From contig OX419761.1 of NCBI GenBank assembly GCA_948567375.1, positions 19,506,243 to 19,570,242 on the forward strand: a stretch of DNA of 64,000 nt, given 5' to 3'. The position numbers and the translations under genes are program-made. Positions 57,859-64,000 of the stretch are shown here, piece by piece. The first letter of the stretch is position 1. Each line of letters starts with the position of its first letter. The notes below the pieces were generated by a model that was not told the DNA's origin, searched no databases, and saw only the letters and a list, made by a program, of their open reading frames with translations. Source of the stretch: Lunularia cruciata (Eukaryota; Streptophyta; Marchantiopsida; Lunulariales; Lunulariaceae).

Positions 57859-58477
57859 AAATTCCATCATACTCTTCTAATGCTAACACTCCAAGACTCA
57901 AACCATTGTTCACTAGAGCACTCAATGAGAGAGAGTTATTGCAAATGAAAGGATGATTAGTACATTCTCACTCCTAATTTATATACTTGTGAAATTAGTT
58001 GCATACCAAAGTTACTAATTACTAGAGTTACTAAAGTTACTAGGCTAAAAGTCAAATAAAGTCAAAAAGCTAAAGGAATACCCATACTCATGGGAATATC
58101 CTCCCAAGCATATGGTCTTATCTTGACTCAACCACTAAATCCAAGATTCCATCACATGGGCTTTCCTTGGACTATACAAGAATCCAAAACAAAAAAATTG
58201 TGGGTCCAAGAGTTCTCAACTCTTTCCTCAAAGTCAAACACCTAGGAATAATACCAAGTCAATACACTAGAATTCAAAATAGTGGTGCTCATCTTTTCTA
58301 CTTCCTCTAAAGTAAGATCTCTTCTATCTTAGCTATGAATAACTTTAGCTAATCATGACTAAAGTAGAACCATCCTTTATTTATATATAAATAAAGGATG
58401 GTTGTACTTGGTCTCAAGTACTTGTAATACCAAACTAAATATCACAATACCACACACATGCACAAATAAGTGTTATA
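57859..58477 (-). repeat. Element C 5' LTR, truncated on its internal side
   Basis: It aligns with the 3' LTR from AATTCCATCATACTC onward; about the first 100 bp on the internal side (R-U5 end) are missing. The outer end reads TGTTATA, with the terminal CA changed to TA. It contains the perfect palindrome 58368-58403, absent from the sister LTR. Confidence 0.8.
58368..58403. repeat. Perfect 36-bp palindrome inside the element C 5' LTR
   Basis: Two 18-bp arms (starting AACCATCCTTTATTT) meet without spacer. Other family B LTRs read AACCATCCTTTATCTCTATATAAATAATATC here, so the right arm replaced normal sequence in this copy. Confidence 0.85.
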
Positions 58478-58965
58478 ATTCAATGTTGAGATGGGGGGCT
58501 TTCATTTAGATTTTTTGTGATTGGATCCCCTCCATTCTCTATTTCCTATTTGTACAACATGTTTGTGTGAGGTGCCTTGACTTTAGAGCACTAGTGCTCT
58601 GGTGTGCTCTTGATAGTGAAGCTAGAGTGATGACTAGTTAGACTATTTATATTTCTCTTTGATGAAACAAGAAGTGATAACCTATAGACCGTGAGAGTGC
58701 ATGTTGGATGGTAGGTTATATGTTTCCCTTTCCCTTAGTATAATTATTGTAGTTAGAGCTACATTGGTGGTTGATGTTTTGTTGGTATGTTGGCACTTGG
58801 TGGTGATTCTTGGTGGGGTACTTGCGGTGGTTGCGGTTGCGGTTTGCAATTTATGGTTACTTTGTCACTAAAAATTTCTTTGGGGATTCTTGAGGAGATA
58901 GTGATGTAGTAGGCAATGGGTTTAATTAGAGTGGTGCTTGGTATTAGCATGTATCTTAGGTCCCA
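58478..58965 (+). other. Element A copy 2 leader, right part
   Basis: It continues the leader interrupted at 50712: ATTCAATGTTGAGATGG aligns with the reverse complement of copy 1 near 27390-27405, then TTTGTGATTGGATCCCCTCC and further blocks to the gag start. Confidence 0.75.
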
Positions 58966-60640
58966 ATGGAGGAGGAGATTGACTCTAAGTTGGAGTTTGA
59001 CACAAGAGTTGATTCAATTGATAATGCACTGGGTGTGTTCGCATCATTTTTGTGGGACATGGATGAGATTTATGGAGCCTCTAAAGACCCTAGGTGTTAC
59101 CATTAATTTGGATGACCTCATCTAGGAGTTTGATAATTTTTGTGATCTGCATCAAATGCACAACTTGACTTTTTTCACACCCTTAATGGCATGGAAACTA
59201 TTGTTTTAGCACTTAGAGGGTCTACCAATGGACAACTATCATGACTTTAAGAGAGCTCACTTGGAGGAGATTGAGTTATGGAGATAGTATTGGTCTTTGA
59301 ACTATATCTCCATCACTTTAGGCTTGGTTTCTAGAGGTAGATCAACATTACTCATGAGTTCTAACTCTATTAGCATTGGTGGATCTCTTGGAGATGGTGT
59401 TACTATGAGTGGAGGTACTACTACAAGAGGTGGTGTAGAATTAGAGTGTAATCCTATCATGGAGTTTTTCCAATGGTTGAGGTATAACTACCAAGGAGTG
59501 TGGATTGACAAGCTGAGGAGCTTGCAAGAGTTCTAGCAAAAGGCTAGAAAGAGCCTACGTGAAGCATACACTTGTATAAGATGGCTGATCGATTTTACTC
59601 AAGGAGTTATTGAGACCCATGCAATCAAATTTTGGTATGGTATATTAGACAAGGAGTTGCAACATAGAGTCCATGATGCTACATTATTATAGGTTACTTT
59701 GCCTACTTTGGTTATGGTCTTTGGTTTGGTTGAGCATATTGAGCTCAACATGGTGGAGGAGAGAGTGATTACATCTAGATTTGGTAGAGAGGCCTCATCC
59801 ATAGCTACTACTTCTTCTAGAGTGCACCACACCATGTTGGTTTGAGAATAGGATGGACAACCCAGATCCTATGGAGCGAGTGTAGGGCTTAGAGTAGCTA
59901 GATCCTTACCTTCATTTTTGGGTTAGCAATAACCAATGAGTGGTAGTGTTGCTTGTTGGACTTGTGGTGGACCTCACTACAACTCAATGCAACGGACTTG
60001 ATACCTCTAGTGTATCATAGCCAACACAAAGATAATGTGAGCATTACCACAAATTTGGTCACACTAGTGATCAATGCTTTGACCTACACCCGGAGTTACA
60101 ATGTGGAAGGGCTGCTATGGTAGGTAGTAAAGGAGCTCCAAGTCATGGATGATGAGGTGGTAGAAGATGATCCACACCTAGTAGGGGTGGATTACCTACC
60201 CTTACTCCTAATACAACTATGGCTACTCAAATTGAGCAATTGGAGCAAAGATTAGCTAGTATGGCCATAGCTTAGGGGAGGTCCAATTCAGGTTTTGAGA
60301 CTTCCACCTCATATGTTGGTGATAGAGACATCTTGGACTTCATGTGCAGAGCAACATAGGTGGATGTATCTGCTATAATGACTAGGAGTGTAGTACGTGC
60401 TCTAGAACCTAGAGGATCTATGGAGTTGGATCCATAGAGAGGAGAGATTGGTATATTAGTCAGACTTCTCTAGTTTTTTACACTATAAGACATTATAGAT
60501 GACATCCATGGCTCCTAAACATCCTAGTGTAGGTGTGGCAGGTGGTGATGGAATGCATGATAGACTACCTACTAGTCAATCACTTACTACTACACCAATT
60601 GAGTCTAGCTCAATGTTGAGGCCGGCTCAGTTGATTATGC
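58966..60640 (+). pseudogene. Gag and pre-protease region (element A copy 2)
   Basis: Gag keeps an ATG: MEEEIDSKLEFDTRVDSID, then FLWDMDEIYGASKD. Later blocks (YHDFKRAHLEEIELW, AIKFWYGILDKELQHRVHDAT) match copy 1. Zinc knuckle 1 (CWTCGGPH, near 59.95 kb) is frameshifted; knuckle 2 is CEHYHKFGHTSDQC (60036-60077), with Tyr at the second ligand as in copy 1. QIEQLEQRLASMAIA and SYVGDRDILDFMC follow, then the MTSMAPKHPS block near 60.5 kb. Confidence 0.75.
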
Positions 60641-60868
60641 GCTTTCCATTATTTTAAGTCAATGACATGTTTACATTGGGAGTTGATCCAACCATAGTGT
60701 TTTGGTTGGCTGCCATGCTTTGTGAGAGTAGGGATGATGTGGTTCCTACTACTAGATCATAGGTGCTTGATAGTGGAGCTGACTTGGTTGAGGAGCATGG
60801 CATCTACTCAATGGCCAATGGTTTATGGCAAGCAACCATTGTTAGATTGGAAGAGTTACCAACTAGAT

Positions 60869-61359
60869 TGTAATACCAATAGCTAAGTAGATGATCTAGA
60901 GATAAAATTTGGTTTGGTAACATCTGGAAGGATTTTATACATGATAGAATAAGTAGATAAGATAGAGGTATCACCAAAAGAGTACTTTTACTCATATGCT
61001 AGAAACCAAAAACACGTTGGGAAACTTTAGAATCAATAGCTAAACATATGATCTAGAGGTGAAACTTGGGGTGGTGATATCTAGAAGGATGTTACATGGG
61101 ATAGAGAAAGTAGATCAAATAGATGTATCACCAAAAGAGTACTTATACTAATAGAGCAGCAGTCAAAATAGGCTTGAAAACTTTAGAGGCAATTTCATAG
61201 GCCTAAAAAATGTATAGATTGCCCCCCCCCAATGGAAAAAAATTTGGCCTTCCCTCCCCCTTGGTTTGTCTTGCCTAGAGCTTTCAAATTGTACCTCACC
61301 CACATGATTATGAGCTTTGTTTTTCCTTTATTTTGTTTCTCTATCCTCAAAATATTATA
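60869..61359 (+). mobile_element. Solo LTR, family E, copy 2 (491 bp, internally deleted)
   Basis: TGTAATACC start, AATATTATA end (ancestral TATTACA). TAGAT (60864-60868) and TAGAC (61360-61364) form a 5-bp target duplication with one transition. Compared with copy 1 it lacks about 230 bp in its 3' half. It interrupts element A copy 2 just before the protease. Confidence 0.8.
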
Positions 61360-61660
61360 TAGACCAACCTTTGAGCAAGCTTGGTTTACACTTAAATTTA
61401 TCTTATTGAATAACCAAAAGTGGATTTTATATTTGGTGGGACCTTTAGGGAATGTCTATACACTACAGACCTTTGAGACTTTGGTACATAAACCTTTATG
61501 TTGGGGAAGGTTGCAATTATCAATCTTGAGTTACAAAAGGCCGATGTTGAGAGGTGTCCATTTTGGATCTAGATATCTCTAGGAGATGGTTCTACATAGT
61601 ACATCACATGTGGAGAGCTCATTGTCTAGATTTAGCTTGGTCATTTGATTGATAGCTTTG
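61360..61660 (+). pseudogene. Aspartic protease remnant (element A copy 2)
   Basis: It aligns with the protease of copy 1 at DNA level: GATAACCAAAAG, CTTTATGTTGGGGAAGG, GAGAGGTGTCCA, ATATCTCTAGG. At the active site it reads GAC TTT GGT (61477-61485), the same Asp-Phe-Gly as copy 1, followed by a stop. The reading frame is lost. Confidence 0.65.
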
Positions 61661-62159
61661 TGGTGAGAGCTCAGGCCCTTACGAACATAGTTGAGTTATA
61701 TGATGTGTTAATTGGAGGAGTAATGCTATATCCCATGGATTTTAGTATTGACTATTAGGAAGAGACAACCTCTTATAGACCAGGTTGGTAGTTAGGTGAA
61801 GGATAGATATGTTACCTCCCAATATGCTTCAGTAATGGCAATCTTGGCTCACTATAGTCCGGGACCATGGAGGCATTAGTTTAAGCTTTCAATGGTTCTA
61901 TTACTTGGCTTGGTGATTTATTAGAGAGGAAAGCCCATGCAAAGGTACAAGTACTCTAGTACTAAAGGAGATCACTCAGATTTGGAGTACAAGTAGGATC
62001 ATTGCATCCACCTTGGATGTTCCATTATGGAGTTCAAAGGAGATATTGCAGCAACATGCAAGTCAATTGATGCAATAGACTTGGAGTGGAGCCTTTGTAC
62101 CACTAGGAGACCAATGTGAGGATGAGCCTCTAGAGTCAATTACCTTGACACCTTTGGGT

Positions 62160-63160
62160 ACCACATTCATTCCTTGGCAATATCTAGTAGAGGGAGTATG
62201 TCTATTAGAGCTCGTTGGTGGGATGAGCATTGGAATAGTTGTGGTACTACAGGCGGGTATACAAGTATAGAGGTACTTGTATATGGAGAGAGATAAATCT
62301 ACTAGGTAAGTCTCTCTATGTCATATGGCACACTTGGCCTATTTGTATGCAAAGTTTTTTTTTATGTCAATAGTCAAGGGTTACCAAAAGACCCTACCAA
62401 TAGACATTTCTTTGCTGGGGGTGCAAGATTTGGAGAGACATGATCCCATTCATTTGGTGATTTTTGGATGGCCATGTCAAGGACATACACGTGCTGGCCA
62501 ATGTTTGGGTCTTTAGGATTCTATTTTGGTGTGTTTTGGGAGATATTATGTATATTATGATATCTTTAGGTTCATGAAGCCATTTCTCCAACTTACATTT
62601 TGGAGAACATCTCTTTGATGGGTGATTCTTGCATTTGGGTGGTAGCAAGTACACATCAAGTCCATTCTTGGATGGGACCTACTGTGTTGTTGGATGTAGC
62701 CAAGTGGGATCATGGGCTCATGGTTTTCATCTTTGGTGGAAAAACCTCTTACTTAGAGAGGTTTTATAGCATACTTATGATGGGATTTAGTGACTAGACC
62801 ACCTCACTATTAATGACATCTTGGATGTTGGGCATCAATCTCAAATCGTACTAGTGGCTGATAGGTCACCTATGGCAATGGTGGACCTAGTTGGATAGCC
62901 TCAAGCCACTTTCACACACTTATGTGTTTCCTAGGATCTCATGCCTTTTGAGAAAGAGGTCTTAGACTTGTTTGAGATATATAGTTATAGCAGTTGGTGG
63001 AGCCTAATGCCAAAGAAAGAGAGTAGGCAATGGGTTTTTGCACCCATATGACTATGATTCTAGGAGTGTTAGAAGCATCCATGTGTCAGGTGTTAGGTCA
63101 GGCTATGGACCTAAATTTTTTGACCTGGATTGTGAGCCTTGGTTTGGTAGAGCAGCATAG
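62160..63160 (+). pseudogene. DNA (cytosine-5) methyltransferase domain (element A copy 2)
   Basis: Motif I is LLELVGGMSIGIVV (62202-62243; Phe to Val compared with copy 1). Motif IV is HLVIFGWPCQGHTRAG with the catalytic Cys codon at 62475-62477. Motif VI is LENISLMGDS, retaining the Asn that copy 1 has lost, and the motif VIII region starts near LLDVAKWDHG. Motif IX is VLVADRSPMAMVDLVG, and motif X is AMGF, then VLGQAMDLNFLTW (63030-63140). Lesions differ from those of copy 1, so together the two copies support an intact ancestral enzyme. Stops and shifts make this copy inactive. Confidence 0.8.
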
Positions 63161-63740
63161 GATGCACTTGATAAGCATCACCACTCGGACACTTGTGAGC
63201 TATGTGCGCATCAAGATGATTCAAGCACATGCTAGGAGCAATAGAACGAGTGGACATGGTATTCTTGGGACATAACTAGTGGCTACTAGGGAGAGTGGTC
63301 TACTTTGAGTCCATCTAGGTGAACGTGGTCTACTTGGATTACCCCTTTGGTCTACTTGGGATATGACTAGAGGATGTATGGAGCTTGTAGCTAGAGTGGA
63401 TTGAGTTTTTCACATGGAGGTTGGGACCTCTAGTGGTTGGGGTCATGACACTACTGCTCCTAAGGGCCTAGTGTAGCAGCCAGTCAATACGTCTTCCACT
63501 ACCACATTAGTTATAAAGGATACTTGGGAGCCAAATCTGGGACCCAAGCTTACAAGAATGGAAAAGATAAAGAGTTTGGAGGTTCTTGAGGAGCTACATG
63601 AGTTGTTTTGCCTTTAATATGAAGGATTTGGGTGCTTTGAAAAGACATGGTATTTGGATTGAGTTGACTAGCAATACATCAATTTTTTGATATCCCTGTT
63701 GATAGCATTAATTTAGAGCTAAAGTGGAGACCTTTTTGAG
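63161..63740 (+). other. DNMT-RT linker (element A copy 2)
   Basis: Homologous to 22430-23213 of copy 1, with a single copy of the 105-bp unit (GTCTACTTGGGATATGACTAG ... GTTGGGACCTC). It contains stops and has no recognised function. Confidence 0.6.
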
Positions 63741-64000
63741 GCTAGTTTGGTAGAGATTTCACATGGAGAGTATGCATCAGCTACAATGATGCCAACCAAG
63801 AAGGATATACATGGAAACTATACAAATAGGTAGATGTGTGAAGATTATTGTCCTATCAACCAATAAACTAGGGCTGATTAGTATACCATACCTACAATGG
63901 AGGAGATCTTTGATGTGATTGGGCATGCAAAGTACTTTGGTACTTTGGATTTTTTAGTAGGATATCATCAATTGCTCATCAAGGAGGAGGATAAGTCCAA
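63741..64000 (+). pseudogene. Reverse transcriptase, N-terminal part (element A copy 2), cut by window end
   Basis: MPTKKDIHGNYTNR, then ADxxYTMEEIFDVIGHAKYFGTLDF and YHQLLIKEEDKSK correspond to the start of RT in copy 1. Stops are present. The rest of pol lies outside the window. Confidence 0.75.

Larger units (their letters stand above)
50713..58477 (-). mobile_element. Ty3/gypsy element C with family B LTRs, nested in element A copy 2
   Basis: This is the autonomous-type relative of the family B solo LTRs: LTRs at both ends, gag near 55.2-56.8 kb, then protease region, RT, RNase H and integrase towards the left. The target duplication is ATCT (50709-50712) and ATTC (58478-58481), both one C-to-T change from ATCC. 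ATCC is exactly what copy 1 of element A has at the homologous position (near 27405). All genes are broken. Confidence 0.85.
49377..64000 (+). mobile_element. Ty3/gypsy element A, copy 2 (runs off the window), with nested insertions
   Basis: This is a second DNMT-bearing element in plus orientation. Order: LTR, leader, gag, protease, DNMT, linker, start of RT at the window edge. Two later insertions split it: element C in the leader (50713-58477) and a family E solo LTR before the protease (60869-61359). It is more decayed than copy 1, with many stops and frameshifts, but the DNMT Pro-Cys and motif X remain readable. Integrase and PHD would lie beyond 64000. Confidence 0.85.

Overview
This is nuclear DNA from a land plant with a large, transposon-filled genome. 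The evidence is nested Ty3/gypsy LTR retrotransposons, solo LTRs with short target-site duplications (TSDs), long AT-rich spacers and one intronless host gene. The lineage is not fixed by the sequence: a seed-free plant (bryophyte, lycophyte, fern) or a gymnosperm would all fit. There is nothing prokaryotic, organellar, tRNA, rRNA or CRISPR here.

Layout. Positions 1-4.7 kb form a host island that is richer in GC and CpG. It holds one convincing intact gene, a C-terminal RING-finger protein on the minus strand, and a promoter-like segment near 4.4 kb. A candidate terminal-inverted-repeat element (4751-5947) sits at the edge of the island, followed by about 2 kb of very AT-rich DNA. From about 8 kb to the end almost everything is decayed retroelement: copies of an unrecognised gag-like, coiled-coil family ('G'; about 8-10.8, 13.8-14.3, 16.3-16.9, 40.8-44.2 and 46.3-47 kb), solo LTRs of families 'B' and 'E', remnants of families 'D' and 'F', and degenerate tandem repeats.

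The main find is gypsy family 'A', present in two copies: minus strand 18.8-29.6 kb, and plus strand 49.4 kb to the window end. Between protease and reverse transcriptase it carries a DNA cytosine-5 methyltransferase domain with recognisable motifs I, IV (Pro-Cys), VI, VIII, IX and X. In copy 1 the integrase is followed by a PHD finger with exact C4HC3 spacing. The polyprotein order is gag - protease - DNMT - RT - RNase H - integrase - PHD, so one element encodes both a methylation writer and a likely chromatin reader. Methyltransferase-bearing gypsy elements are known from charophyte algae; the pairing with a PHD finger is the part most worth following up. Both copies are broken by stops and frameshifts.

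History. A 'B' solo LTR split one LTR of copy 1. A full 'C' element (50713-58477) landed in the leader of copy 2, and an 'E' solo LTR landed just before its protease. Every mismatch between paired TSDs is a C/T or G/A transition, and several LTR ends changed TG to TA or CA to TA, as expected for methylated, deaminating DNA. Copy 1 also has circularly permuted ends: part of its second LTR lies outside the other LTR, flanked by a matching 5-bp TSD.

Coordinates of decayed domains are approximate because reading frames are interrupted.
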